DNA of 44,279 nt from the NCBI GenBank assembly GCA_000434615.1, contig FR880835.1, positions 27,304 to 71,582 of the forward strand, read 5' to 3'. The notes under the pieces were generated by a model. The model was not told where the DNA came from and searched no databases. It saw only the letters and a program-made list of their open reading frames with translations. Below, piece by piece: positions 1 to 8,160 of this stretch (the first letter of the stretch is position 1; every line of letters begins with the position of its first letter). Source of the stretch: Clostridium sp. CAG:510 (GTDB taxonomy: Bacteria; Bacillota; Clostridia; Lachnospirales; Lachnospiraceae). Both the position numbers and the translations under genes were made by a program.

Positions 1-1482
1 CTCATCAAATATAATTATTGGTCTATTTTGTGCCAAAGCTCTGGCCATAGCAATTTTTTGCTTTTGCCCACATGACAATCTGTTTCCTCCTACCCCAACA
101 TTATATTCCAATGATACCTCTTTAACCAAATTTTCGAGTCCACTTTTTCGGCAAGCTTCCATAATAGTATCTTCATGGCCATCGCCTAGCATTATATTAT
201 ATGCAATTGTATCATTAAACAAATATATGTTTTGAGATACTACCGAAAATAATTTTCTGTAATCCAACAACGATAGTTTATTTATATCTATGTCATCTAA
301 TAAAATTGTTCCTTTCTGCGGTTCTAAAATTCTAAGAAGTAAATCTACTAGTGTTGTCTTTCCCGACCCATTTAATCCAATTATAGCTATTTTCTCGTTT
401 TTTTTAATAATAAAATTGATATTTTTTAGAAGTTGTTGTTCTTGCTTATATGTAAAATATATATTTTTAAAAGATATTTTATCATGTATATCATTTATGC
501 GTATATTATAATTGTAATTTTCTTCTTCTATTCCGATAAAAGAAGAATACCTTTTTACAGATGGTAATATTCCCCCCATGCAATACCCTATATTTAATAA
601 TGTGGAAACCGGAGTTATTATATAAACACAATATGTAACAAAAGCAAAAACACTTCCTACAGATAATTGCGATATAAAAACTAATTTAGCTCCCCAAATA
701 TATATAAATGCCAACAACACCTGCATTAATACAGAATCCGCAATATTATTCCATTGATTTACCATAGTCATTTTAATTTCTTTTTCTATCACAAAACTTT
801 TTTCTTTTATAAATTGTTTTTTCTTATTCTCTTGTATTCCATATAATTTTATTTCACGAATCCCTCCAATAGTATCTCCATACCAGCTTGAATACCTTTG
901 TGATGCTTCTATATATTCATTTATTTTTTCTTTTCTTTTTCTGGTCAGGAAATATGTTACAATACATTTTATTGGTATAAATCCAAATACTAAAAGAATC
1001 AATTTATAATTAAGAATAAATAAACCTATTATTCCGCCTATAAAACTAAATATTTGAGAAATTACGAGCATAAAATTGCTTTCCATAATACTCACAATGT
1101 TATTTATATCTAAGCTCAAGTTATTCCATATTTCAATACTATTAGTCTCTTCAAGATATTTCATCTTTATTTTTAATAAATGTTCAAAGGCCTCCTTTTC
1201 TAAATTAAATTTTAATTTTGATAAAGCTTTTATTCTTCTTTTTTCTTTTAAGATTGTCAAAAAATTATCTTCTAAATATAAAATCAAAGAAAATACTGTA
1301 TACTTAACAACCTCATTTATATTATTCTTAAGCAGTCCTTCATCAACAATATTGCTATTAGCATAAGGTATAAAAACATTGATTATTGACGAAAATATTG
1401 CAAAAGTAAAAATTAAACATATGTCATTTTTTAATGTTTTTAATAAATTCATTATTTTTTTTAAGGCTTGCTTATCTGTCAT
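1..1482 (-). CDS. ABC exporter with fused membrane and ATPase domains, 3' end cut by window edge
   Basis: Type I exporter half-transporter: 494 codons are visible, starting at ATG 1482, with GGAG five bases upstream. The N-terminal half has the membrane helices of an ABC_membrane domain; there is no N-terminal C39 peptidase. The ATPase domain shows Walker A GLNGSGKTT, a signature written LSCGQKQ instead of LSGGQ, and Walker B PIIIFDE, where the window ends. H-loop and C-terminus are therefore unseen. The start lies 25 bases after the protease/ATPase fusion gene, at the end of the peptide-maturation operon, so it is the best candidate for exporting the mature peptide or giving immunity (inference). 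It is the only intact ATPase visible in the block. Very AT-rich, like its upstream neighbour. Confidence 0.9.
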   Translation of the reverse strand, partial: MTDKQALKKIMNLLKTLKNDICLIFTFAIFSSIINVFIPYANSNIVDEGLLKNNINEVVKYTVFSLILYLEDNFLTILKEKRRIKALSKLKFNLEKEAFEHLLKIKMKYLEETNSIEIWNNLSLDINNIVSIMESNFMLVISQIFSFIGGIIGLFILNYKLILLVFGFIPIKCIVTYFLTRKRKEKINEYIEASQRYSSWYGDTIGGIREIKLYGIQENKKKQFIKEKSFVIEKEIKMTMVNQWNNIADSVLMQVLLAFIYIWGAKLVFISQLSVGSVFAFVTYCVYIITPVSTLLNIGYCMGGILPSVKRYSSFIGIEEENYNYNIRINDIHDKISFKNIYFTYKQEQQLLKNINFIIKKNEKIAIIGLNGSGKTTLVDLLLRILEPQKGTILLDDIDINKLSLLDYRKLFSVVSQNIYLFNDTIAYNIMLGDGHEDTIMEACRKSGLENLVKEVSLEYNVGVGGNRLSCGQKQKIAMARALAQNRPIIIFDE

Positions 1483-1507
1483 CTTTTCTCCACAAAATAT
1501 TTTACTT

Positions 1508-2896
1508 TTATAGTTCAATAATTCGATTAAATTTGTTTGCTATATTTTTTTTATTCGTAAGTACAAATATTGTTTGTTCAAAAGTAGTTGCAACATCTAT
1601 ATAAAATTCTATGAGTTTATCTTTCTCTATTTGATTCATCGATTTTAATGGCTCCTCTACTAAAATAAGAGCTGGTCTTTTTACAACTTCTTTTATGAAC
1701 ATTATTTTTTTTTGTTGGAAATCTGAGAGTTCTTTGGGAAATTTATTTTTTATATCTAAAATATCTGCAAAATCTAATAAACACTCTACATAATTTAAAT
1801 CAATTTTTTTATCACTATTTTTTATGATATTTTCATAAACCGTAATTTTATTTACTAGTGTATTTTTATTACTTATTTTTTTTACTATTTTTTTACAAAT
1901 AATATTTCTTTTACTACTTGATAAATTTTCCAAAAAATATCCATCAATGCATAAGGAACCCGATGTTATTGTTTCTTTTCCCAATAATATATTTGAAAAT
2001 TCAGTTGTTACAGTTTTATTTTTTCCAAATATCGCAACAGCTTCTCCTCTTGAGACTTCTATATTTAAATTTCTCAGTACATAAACCAAAATATCTTCTC
2101 TGCAATAATTTTTACATAGCTCCATACATCTTACTATCTCATGTATATTTTTATATAGGTTATTATTATTTTGATTTATAAAATCAGCCCATTTATATTT
2201 TTGAAATGAGGAATTCACATTATTAATGTTAAATAAATCATCTTTATTTTTTATATATAAATAATGTCCAATTATTCCAGTCATCTTGGCAGTTGCCTTA
2301 CTATTCCCCGAAAACCACTTTTTCCTTTTTTCCATTTCTTCAACATATTCGGGATACCCATCAGCAAATATTTCTATATTATTATTTTTTTTCAAATAAT
2401 ATCCGCACTGCGGTAATTTTTTGACAGATTTAACTCCATAACAATATTGATAATTAGCCGGAAATGACTCCTTTTTACCGTTTTCAACAGCAACTAATAC
2501 CATTTTACCCTGTTTCCATATTTCAAATAATGTATCCTTTATTTCTTTTTCATACATGTGACTACTAACAGATAATGATACATTTATTATATCAATATCT
2601 ATTTTTAATAAATGGTCTAATGCCTGTAATAGTAGGACTGAACTTGTTAACCATTGCTTGTCATATATTTTCACAATATAAAATAGGCAATCAGGGCAAT
2701 ATCTTTTTATTATTGAACATACCATTGAACCATGTCCTAACTGATCACTCCAATCATGAGACGCATAAATCTTGTTTTCTTGCATAGAAAAAAAAATCCC
2801 GCCAAAAATATCTTCTGTGAACGGCAATGTCAAGCTAGCCCCAGTATCTATTATTGCTATTTTAGTTTTCTTACATTTTACTTTTTTATTCTCCAT
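1508..2896 (-). CDS. Subtilisin-like (S8) protease fused to a degenerate ABC ATPase domain
   Basis: Two domains in 462 residues. Residues about 10-212 carry an S8 catalytic triad: D17 in IIDTG, H55 in GHGS, and S199 in GNSKATA, with a probable oxyanion Asn at N139. There is no signal peptide, so this protease should work in the cytoplasm. Residues about 265-462 follow the order of an ABC ATPase but every key motif is altered: Walker A reads GKNKTVTTE (Lys lost), the signature LSDFQ, Walker B ILVEEP (Asp to Glu), and the H-loop FVLTN (His lost). ATP hydrolysis by this half is unlikely. The ATG lies one base after the stop of the FtsX permease gene, so the two are probably translated together. 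Inference: a leader peptidase docked to the permease through a pseudo-ATPase. Very AT-rich. Confidence 0.88.
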   Translation of the reverse strand: MENKKVKCKKTKIAIIDTGASLTLPFTEDIFGGIFFSMQENKIYASHDWSDQLGHGSMVCSIIKRYCPDCLFYIVKIYDKQWLTSSVLLLQALDHLLKIDIDIINVSLSVSSHMYEKEIKDTLFEIWKQGKMVLVAVENGKKESFPANYQYCYGVKSVKKLPQCGYYLKKNNNIEIFADGYPEYVEEMEKRKKWFSGNSKATAKMTGIIGHYLYIKNKDDLFNINNVNSSFQKYKWADFINQNNNNLYKNIHEIVRCMELCKNYCREDILVYVLRNLNIEVSRGEAVAIFGKNKTVTTEFSNILLGKETITSGSLCIDGYFLENLSSSKRNIICKKIVKKISNKNTLVNKITVYENIIKNSDKKIDLNYVECLLDFADILDIKNKFPKELSDFQQKKIMFIKEVVKRPALILVEEPLKSMNQIEKDKLIEFYIDVATTFEQTIFVLTNKKNIANKFNRIIEL

Positions 2897-2897
2897 G

Positions 2898-5204
2898 CTA
2901 TAAAAGAATTTTTTTGACGATTATAATTCCTGCAATGCATCCTATAACTGCCGCTATGCCAAATAAAATCCCATTCTCCGCTCTGATGAGATGTTTCAAC
3001 TGTCTTTTTGTCATGCCTATTTTCCGCAGAATATCATATTCCGCTTTTCGCTCTATCCTGTTTGCAACGGCATTATGGAAAAAATTTAAGAATGCCATTA
3101 TTCCCGCCGCAAGACTTATTCCCCCTCCTATGGTTTCCAGTATTCTCAGACCGTTTTTTTCTTCCTGTCTTACCATCTCATAAGAAACGTAGGAAACCGC
3201 CTCCGGGCTGTTATGGACTATATCTCTTACGGCAGTCTCTTCTTTTTCCGCATCCTTTGCATCTATTGTTACCGCATACAATATCCCCCCATTATCATCC
3301 GTTTCCGTTTTTGGTAAAAAGCAGGTGATAAAACCTTCGTACATACAAATCTGTGGAATATCCGCCACAACCGCCAACACTTCCGCTTCCCTTACTCCGT
3401 CTTTGTCTTTAACCGGTATCTTTTCCCCCGGATGAAAGAAACTTTCCTGCCCTTTTAATACGGAAGCCGTCGCTAAAATAACATATTCACCACTCTCAAA
3501 TTTTTTTCTGTCTATACATCCTTCCGTAACCGTCCAGTCTGCTATGTCATCAAAATCCACATAATACTGCATATAGGACCACTGTTCATCACATCCCAGA
3601 TTTTGAGCATTCTGTCTGGAAAGCTGCAAATTACGCAATTCATTTTCTTTGTACTTCCCCTGGGCAATGTAATCATCCACTCTCGCCACAATGGCATCGG
3701 AAGTAATAAATGCTTCGGAAAGATACCTGCCCTTTACTTCCGCTCCGTGACATGCATCCTGCAGTTTCCGAATCAGTTCCTCTGTCAGTTCTGCCTCCGG
3801 TTCTCCTGTAAGCACTGAATAATACAGATAGGATTTTTCTCCCAAAATGCTATTTTCTCTTGCCTCCAGTACGGACTCTCTTGCAACTATAAAATCATAA
3901 TCTATTTTTTTCAATCGGGAATATCCATTTTGCAGATATTTCGTAAAGCTTATGGTAAGTACAAACAAAAGAACACAAATGGACGTAGAAAGAATAACTG
4001 CAAAGGAGCGCATCCTGTTCCTTTGCAGATTTCTGTATGCAAACCGTAAAGTGCAATACCGTTTAGGATTATGTACCGGTACCTTCACCCTGACGTTCGG
4101 CTGACAATTTTGTGCCTCACTCATGGACAATTTCAATAAAAATCGGACCGGCCGGTATGTTCCCAGGATTACTGCCAGTAAAGTTATTCCTACCGCCCAG
4201 ACAAACCATTCACAGTTTCCGGTCAAATACCTGTTTTCTCCGAAGAACTCCGGCAGAAAATGTTTTTTTGCTGCCAGAAAAATCACTCCCGTCAGAAAAC
4301 ATCCCACCGGTATAGCAATGATGTACTGTAAAAAAGTCTGCATCTGTATCGTGAAATACAGTTGTTTTTTTGTCATTCCCTGCAAACGCAAAAGACCGTA
4401 AAATTGTACATCCTTCACCAGCGAATTGCTGTATACCGAATACACCGAAGCATATGCTGCCATAAATACCAGAATACCGGTCACCGCTCTAACCATACTA
4501 TCCGCTGCGCTTTGTTTCTGTTCATAAGCCGCGTTTACCACTATTTCCGGTTCCCCTTTTGGAAAAACAGCACTCCATTCTTCTGCAAGATACTCTCTTG
4601 TTAGTTTTCTGCCTTCCGCATCCACATAAACTATGCCTGCAGCCGCAGTTTTGTATTTTGCAAATGCCTGTCCGGACAAATAAATACTTGCATATTCTGC
4701 TTTGGAATTACTGTCGCAGATGCCGGAAACCACATATCTTACACCGGAAATAACTACCTCGCTTCCTATCGGTATTTCTTCTATGTATCTGCCGTAATTT
4801 TTGTCTATTGCAACCTCATTTTCCGTTTCCGGCCACGTTCCCTCTGTAAGCTTTGCGAAGCATAGGCCTGCTGCCTCTTTCTCCATATAATTAAGAACAA
4901 CCTGCCTGCTGTTATATTCCCCCACCGTCCACTGTTCCAGTCTGGTTCCGTAAGAACAATGCAATGTTCGGTTTTCTTTCTTAAACTGTAAATACTCTTC
5001 ATAGGTCACATTTCGGTACTCTGCCTCTGCTTCTGTTCCCATCTGTCTTAGATTACTCTGCAGGAAAAAAGCATTCAGCGCGTCAACAAAAACAAAGTAT
5101 ATCCCTACAAAGGAAAAGGCTATCGCTATTGCCAGTATCACAATACTGTTTTTTATCTTATTGTTCTTAAATATTCTGACTGACAACCTCAAAATATATC
5201 TCAT
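2898..5204 (-). CDS. FtsX/MacB-type ABC permease of the peptide locus
   Basis: Large ABC3-type permease of about 768 residues. One helix near the N-terminus is followed by an extracytoplasmic region, a first FtsX block with the cytoplasmic turn LRLQGMTKKQL and two helices after it, another helix, a second large external region, and a second FtsX block with the turn LRKIGMTKRQL. After that second turn only one helix remains before the stop, so the C-terminus looks short by one helix. ATG 5204 is preferred because AGGAAAG sits just upstream; ATG 5216 in the same frame has no good ribosome site. No intact partner ATPase is adjacent; the downstream fusion carries a degenerate one. Its GC content is visibly higher than the genes on either side, which suggests a separate origin. 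Confidence 0.88.
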   Translation of the reverse strand: MRYILRLSVRIFKNNKIKNSIVILAIAIAFSFVGIYFVFVDALNAFFLQSNLRQMGTEAEAEYRNVTYEEYLQFKKENRTLHCSYGTRLEQWTVGEYNSRQVVLNYMEKEAAGLCFAKLTEGTWPETENEVAIDKNYGRYIEEIPIGSEVVISGVRYVVSGICDSNSKAEYASIYLSGQAFAKYKTAAAGIVYVDAEGRKLTREYLAEEWSAVFPKGEPEIVVNAAYEQKQSAADSMVRAVTGILVFMAAYASVYSVYSNSLVKDVQFYGLLRLQGMTKKQLYFTIQMQTFLQYIIAIPVGCFLTGVIFLAAKKHFLPEFFGENRYLTGNCEWFVWAVGITLLAVILGTYRPVRFLLKLSMSEAQNCQPNVRVKVPVHNPKRYCTLRFAYRNLQRNRMRSFAVILSTSICVLLFVLTISFTKYLQNGYSRLKKIDYDFIVARESVLEARENSILGEKSYLYYSVLTGEPEAELTEELIRKLQDACHGAEVKGRYLSEAFITSDAIVARVDDYIAQGKYKENELRNLQLSRQNAQNLGCDEQWSYMQYYVDFDDIADWTVTEGCIDRKKFESGEYVILATASVLKGQESFFHPGEKIPVKDKDGVREAEVLAVVADIPQICMYEGFITCFLPKTETDDNGGILYAVTIDAKDAEKEETAVRDIVHNSPEAVSYVSYEMVRQEEKNGLRILETIGGGISLAAGIMAFLNFFHNAVANRIERKAEYDILRKIGMTKRQLKHLIRAENGILFGIAAVIGCIAGIIIVKKILL

Positions 5205-5224
5205 AACTTTCCTCATAACCTATA

Positions 5225-5254
5225 ATAATAAGGGAGAATAATCTCCCTTATTAT
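5225..5254 (-). terminator. Strong hairpin between precursor and export genes
   Basis: A perfect 13-bp stem (5225-5237 with 5242-5254) around a 4-base loop lies 35 bases after the precursor gene and just before the FtsX gene. There is no clean U-tract after it on the minus strand, so it may act as a partial terminator or as a 3' stabiliser that keeps precursor mRNA more abundant than the downstream export mRNA. The structure is seen directly; its role is inferred. Confidence 0.7.
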
Positions 5255-5288
5255 AAGAAAAACTACACACACTAATAAAGAAATTATA

Positions 5289-5486
5289 TCATCCTAACCA
5301 AAACGGCATTCCCTGCCTATCATATGTGACTCCATGACAAGAACTGAGATCGGCACTATATGCTGGTGTTGAACCATAGTACATAACTAAGTGAAAATGC
5401 ATACATGCTTTGCATCCTTCTGTTGTTGTATCCATTTCTATTTTCTTATCTATTTTCTTGACTTCAAGTTTGTCCTCTTTATTCAT
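5289..5486 (-). CDS. Candidate RiPP precursor peptide (65 aa, three Cys)
   Basis: A 65-residue peptide directly after the two radical SAM genes (46-base gap), with a strong AGGAGGG ribosome site 10 bases before ATG 5486. The first 24 residues are highly charged (Lys, Glu, Asp) and leader-like. The rest changes sharply to an aromatic, Cys-containing stretch starting at GCKACMHFH, with cysteines at 25, 28 and 50 and ending PFWLG. There is no double-Gly site, which fits removal of the leader by the S8-type protease rather than a C39 peptidase. I do not recognise its family. That it is the substrate is inferred from size, position, composition and the hairpin after it. The leader/core border, perhaps near Gly24, is a guess. 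Confidence 0.75.
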   Translation of the reverse strand: MNKEDKLEVKKIDKKIEMDTTTEGCKACMHFHLVMYYGSTPAYSADLSSCHGVTYDRQGMPFWLG

Positions 5487-5532
5487 CTAATTATTACCCT
5501 CCTTATAGTTTTTTTGTGTGCAGTATTTTCCT

Positions 5533-6537
5533 TTATCCCCACGCACTTCGCCTATGCAACTCACAAAAAAGTGCAACTGGTTTTAAATAATCTCCTGTTA
5601 TTTTTTTATTCATAAATTTGCATCTAACACATATACAGCTTTCATATCCCTTACATGTTTCACAAGTTTGCAATGGACGTTCAATTAATGCCCTTATTTC
5701 TTTTAATTTATTTCTTTCTATGCCCTCAAATACATTCCCTATGCACTGTTTTTCTTCAATAGCTATTATACACGGATAAATTCTACCATCAGGCAAAATA
5801 TTAAAAGAATTATACCCTCCTCCACAAGATGGAAGTTTTACAACTTTTTCACTAATTGGAAGACTAAAGTCGCAGAACTCATCATGCAAATCTTGTCGTA
5901 TTTTACGGCATTGTTCTACCATATTATCCAAGTTGTATACATTCCACTTTTCACTATATATGTCCGGACCTATATTAAATTTTCTATACCCCTTTGTTTT
6001 TAAATTCTTTAGGTCATCGTATAGCAAGCCAACATTTTCTGGAGTCACTGTCATTCTTATAATAACATCTCTTTTTTTTCTTAAAATTTTATCTGCACAT
6101 ATCATTGCAGAATCAAATGTGCCCTTACCATTTAAATCTTTTCTATTTTTATCATGCCATTTTTTGTTTCCATCAATACTTATTGAAATTTCGTGAATAT
6201 TAGCACATAAATAATTAATTGTATTTTCACTAAGTCCATAACCATTAGACGTAATTTCAAAATATGGTTTGTATTCTAATGTATGATTTAATGCATTAAC
6301 TATATATTCTATAATTTCAATATTTAACGTAGGTTCACCTCCATGAAATCGAACCAGTAAATATTTATACTCATTATCATCCATATAATGTACAATCCAG
6401 CTAACAATTTGTATTGCAGTTTGCATAGACATTGACATATGGTTTTTTTCACTTCCTTCATAACAATATGTGCATCTCATATTGCATACCTGAGTAACCC
6501 ATATTGTTACACTAAAAAAGCCACTATTTATTTCCAT
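5533..6537 (-). CDS. SPASM-type radical SAM peptide maturase (second of two)
   Basis: A 334-residue radical SAM enzyme. The cluster-binding motif CNMRCTYCYE (C18, C22, C25) sits near the N-terminus and HGGEPT follows at 65-70. The C-terminal SPASM region supplies Cys 238, 256, 265, 292, 295, 301, 303, 306 and 325 for auxiliary clusters. CxxxCxxCYE with a SPASM tail is typical of peptide- and protein-modifying members (sactipeptide-type and anSME-like enzymes). Its start overlaps the end of the upstream radical SAM gene by 10 bases, and the candidate precursor follows immediately. It has no N-terminal leader-binding domain, so it may rely on the partner's. The exact chemistry (thioether, C-C or other crosslink) cannot be read from sequence alone. 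Confidence 0.9.
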   Translation of the reverse strand: MEINSGFFSVTIWVTQVCNMRCTYCYEGSEKNHMSMSMQTAIQIVSWIVHYMDDNEYKYLLVRFHGGEPTLNIEIIEYIVNALNHTLEYKPYFEITSNGYGLSENTINYLCANIHEISISIDGNKKWHDKNRKDLNGKGTFDSAMICADKILRKKRDVIIRMTVTPENVGLLYDDLKNLKTKGYRKFNIGPDIYSEKWNVYNLDNMVEQCRKIRQDLHDEFCDFSLPISEKVVKLPSCGGGYNSFNILPDGRIYPCIIAIEEKQCIGNVFEGIERNKLKEIRALIERPLQTCETCKGYESCICVRCKFMNKKITGDYLKPVALFCELHRRSAWG

Positions 6538-7799
6538 AAAACCTCCGACAATATTTCTTTATTTTTGTTACACATCTGTTCATATCCTACATTTTCCACC
6601 TTACGTTCAAACTCCTCAATGCACATAATGCAAAAAGCTGACACATTGCAATCTTTGCATTTATCTCTGTTTTTGATAAGTAGCTTCTTAAAATTCTTTT
6701 TGCCCTGACATTCTCTTATATTACTAATACTATGTAACTCGTTTTGTAACAAAAAGGATTTCAAATTATCTACCTCTAATGCATTTCCCAAATAATATTT
6801 TTTATTTTCCAAAGCAGGGCAGGGAAAAACATCTCCTGCCTGGTTAATACATATTTTTGTTCGTCCAGCAGTACAATTCTGGCAGAATAAAATAGATGAT
6901 TTTATCTTACTTAATTCATGCGTTTCCATGCAATTTCCATTTTCTTTTAGAGTGTTAGGCATTAACCAATCCTCGTTATCTCGTCCCCTTCCTGTTGCTG
7001 AGAATTCTCTAACCATAGGAATAACACCTAATTCATTACATAACTGATAAAATTTATCCTTTCCATTATGTGTAATAGCTGTTTCAACCATGGAAACATA
7101 TATATTTTGTGCAGGAAAGCCACTACTTTTGATTAAGTTTATATTATCTATAACTTTAGAAAAAATCCCTTTTCCACGGTGAAATGAGCATGTTATTTCA
7201 TCATACCCATCCAAACTTATACTTATGCTATCAAATGTTTGAGTTATTTTTTTTACATTATTTTTTGAAATCAAAAGACCATTTGTTGACAACGCAAGGA
7301 TTCCCGAGAACCTCTCCTTAATATAATTAACTATATCAAAGAAGTCTTCTCTTACCATAGGCTCCCCTCCTGTAATTACAATTTTAGATACTTTTTCAGC
7401 AAAAATTTTGTCAAGAATATTTTTCCATTCATGGATTGATAGTATATCTTTTTCATTTATTCCTACCGCTGATTCACAGCAATGTGTACATTTTAAATTG
7501 CATCTATTTGTTATAATTAAATACACTTCATCTAAGTGTTCGCTATGCGGAGAAACCAAAATATTTACGCGTATTAAATTTTCATATATATTACGGTAAT
7601 ATATTTTATCCTCTGCATGTGCCGCTAAGCAAACTTGTTCAGGAGTGTAACATGGCAAATATTCTTCTATTACATTCCAGCATTCCATAGGCATCTTTAT
7701 ATGTGCCCCGTTTCCTGTATGGCAGACAATTACCGTATCATCATTTTTTAATATATATGTAAAAACAGATAAAACATATATTTTTCCTAAATCAGACAT
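6528..7799 (-). CDS. SPASM-type radical SAM enzyme with N-terminal leader-recognition-like domain
   Basis: A 423-residue enzyme and the first gene after the Agr block. Residues about 8-85 resemble a PqqD-like winged-helix RiPP recognition element (a strand pair, then helices ending in a turn before RVNILV). Radical SAM motif CNLKCTHC follows (C100, C104, C107), then GGEP at 144-147. The SPASM tail has Cys 306, 309, 317, 327, 364, 381, 384, 390, 393 and 410. Inference: it binds the precursor leader and installs or organises the modification together with the second radical SAM enzyme. ATG 7799 is preceded by AGGAG at 11 bases and by a promoter-like TATAAT at 7847-7852. Very AT-rich. Confidence 0.9.
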   Translation of the reverse strand: MSDLGKIYVLSVFTYILKNDDTVIVCHTGNGAHIKMPMECWNVIEEYLPCYTPEQVCLAAHAEDKIYYRNIYENLIRVNILVSPHSEHLDEVYLIITNRCNLKCTHCCESAVGINEKDILSIHEWKNILDKIFAEKVSKIVITGGEPMVREDFFDIVNYIKERFSGILALSTNGLLISKNNVKKITQTFDSISISLDGYDEITCSFHRGKGIFSKVIDNINLIKSSGFPAQNIYVSMVETAITHNGKDKFYQLCNELGVIPMVREFSATGRGRDNEDWLMPNTLKENGNCMETHELSKIKSSILFCQNCTAGRTKICINQAGDVFPCPALENKKYYLGNALEVDNLKSFLLQNELHSISNIRECQGKKNFKKLLIKNRDKCKDCNVSAFCIMCIEEFERKVENVGYEQMCNKNKEILSEVLWK

Positions 7800-7846
7800 C
7801 CTTACAATTACTCCTAATAATTTTTTTATTTCAACGAAATATGCAT

Positions 7847-7852
7847 ATTATA
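7847..7852 (-). promoter_or_regulatory. Candidate -10 box (TATAAT) of the maturation operon
   Basis: A perfect TATAAT on the minus strand about 48 bases before the first radical SAM start. I see no matching TTGACA at 16-18 bases; the upstream sequence is a run of GAAAT-like repeats. A perfect -10 with no -35 is what activator-dependent promoters look like, so AgrA control is plausible but not shown. Confidence 0.4.
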
Positions 7853-7933
7853 ATTTATTTCTATTATTATTCATTTCCATCTATTTCTTATTTTCTCAGA
7901 TTTGCTTCCTATCTTCCCTTATAAACATTTTAT

Positions 7934-8011
7934 GTATAGTAGCCATACTCGTCTCCTGTTATCACCCAAATTGTCCTATTCATTTTTATGGAGCGAGTAC
8001 TGCTACTATAC
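7934..8011 (-). repeat. Long inverted repeat between agrD and the radical SAM genes
   Basis: Arms 7934-7951 and 7994-8011 match at 16 of 18 positions when one is reverse-complemented. On the minus strand CTCC and GGAG extend the pairing inward past one bulged A, giving arms of about 22 bases and a loop of about 33. It starts nine bases after the agrD stop and lies upstream of the candidate promoter of the maturation genes. It could be an operator bound by a dimeric regulator, an RNA hairpin ending or stabilising the agr transcript, or both. No U-tract follows, so a simple terminator is less likely. Confidence 0.75.
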
Positions 8012-8019
8012 AACATTAC

Positions 8020-8160
8020 TTAATTTCTTTTCCCCTGTTTTTCTTTTAAGACATTTGGTGTCTTAGGTTGATAACAATAAGGCCAAGACACGGCATTTGC
8101 GGCCTTTACAGCCACTTTTTCCCCTATCAGGGCGATTATTTTATCTATTTGCTTCATCAT
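8020..8160 (-). CDS. agrD: AgrD-type cyclic peptide autoinducer precursor
   Basis: Short peptide of 45-46 residues with an N-terminal amphipathic stretch, then AVSWPYCYQPKTP and a charged tail. The YQPKxP block is the conserved processing region of cyclic-lactone AgrD peptides. By comparison with clostridial AgrD (ring Cys five residues before YQP), the ring here would be S-W-P-Y-C with Ser as nucleophile, giving a lactone rather than a thiolactone. Two ATGs (8160 and 8157) follow AGGAGGG; the second has better spacing. The ATGATGA overlaps the agrB stop, so the two are coupled. The product is cut and cyclised by AgrB at the membrane and sensed by AgrC. Confidence 0.85.
   Translation of the reverse strand: MMKQIDKIIALIGEKVAVKAANAVSWPYCYQPKTPNVLKEKQGKRN

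Noticed and set aside
5391..5615. Plus-strand reading frame antisense to the candidate precursor and the end of the second radical SAM gene
   Set aside because: It is hydrophobic because it is the complement of an AT-rich, Lys-rich gene; no ribosome site or homology.
7930..7983. A 17-codon reading frame (MNRTIWVITGDEYGYYT) inside the agrD-radical SAM inverted repeat
   Set aside because: No ribosome site precedes it and it is made largely of the repeat arm; more likely chance within a structured region.
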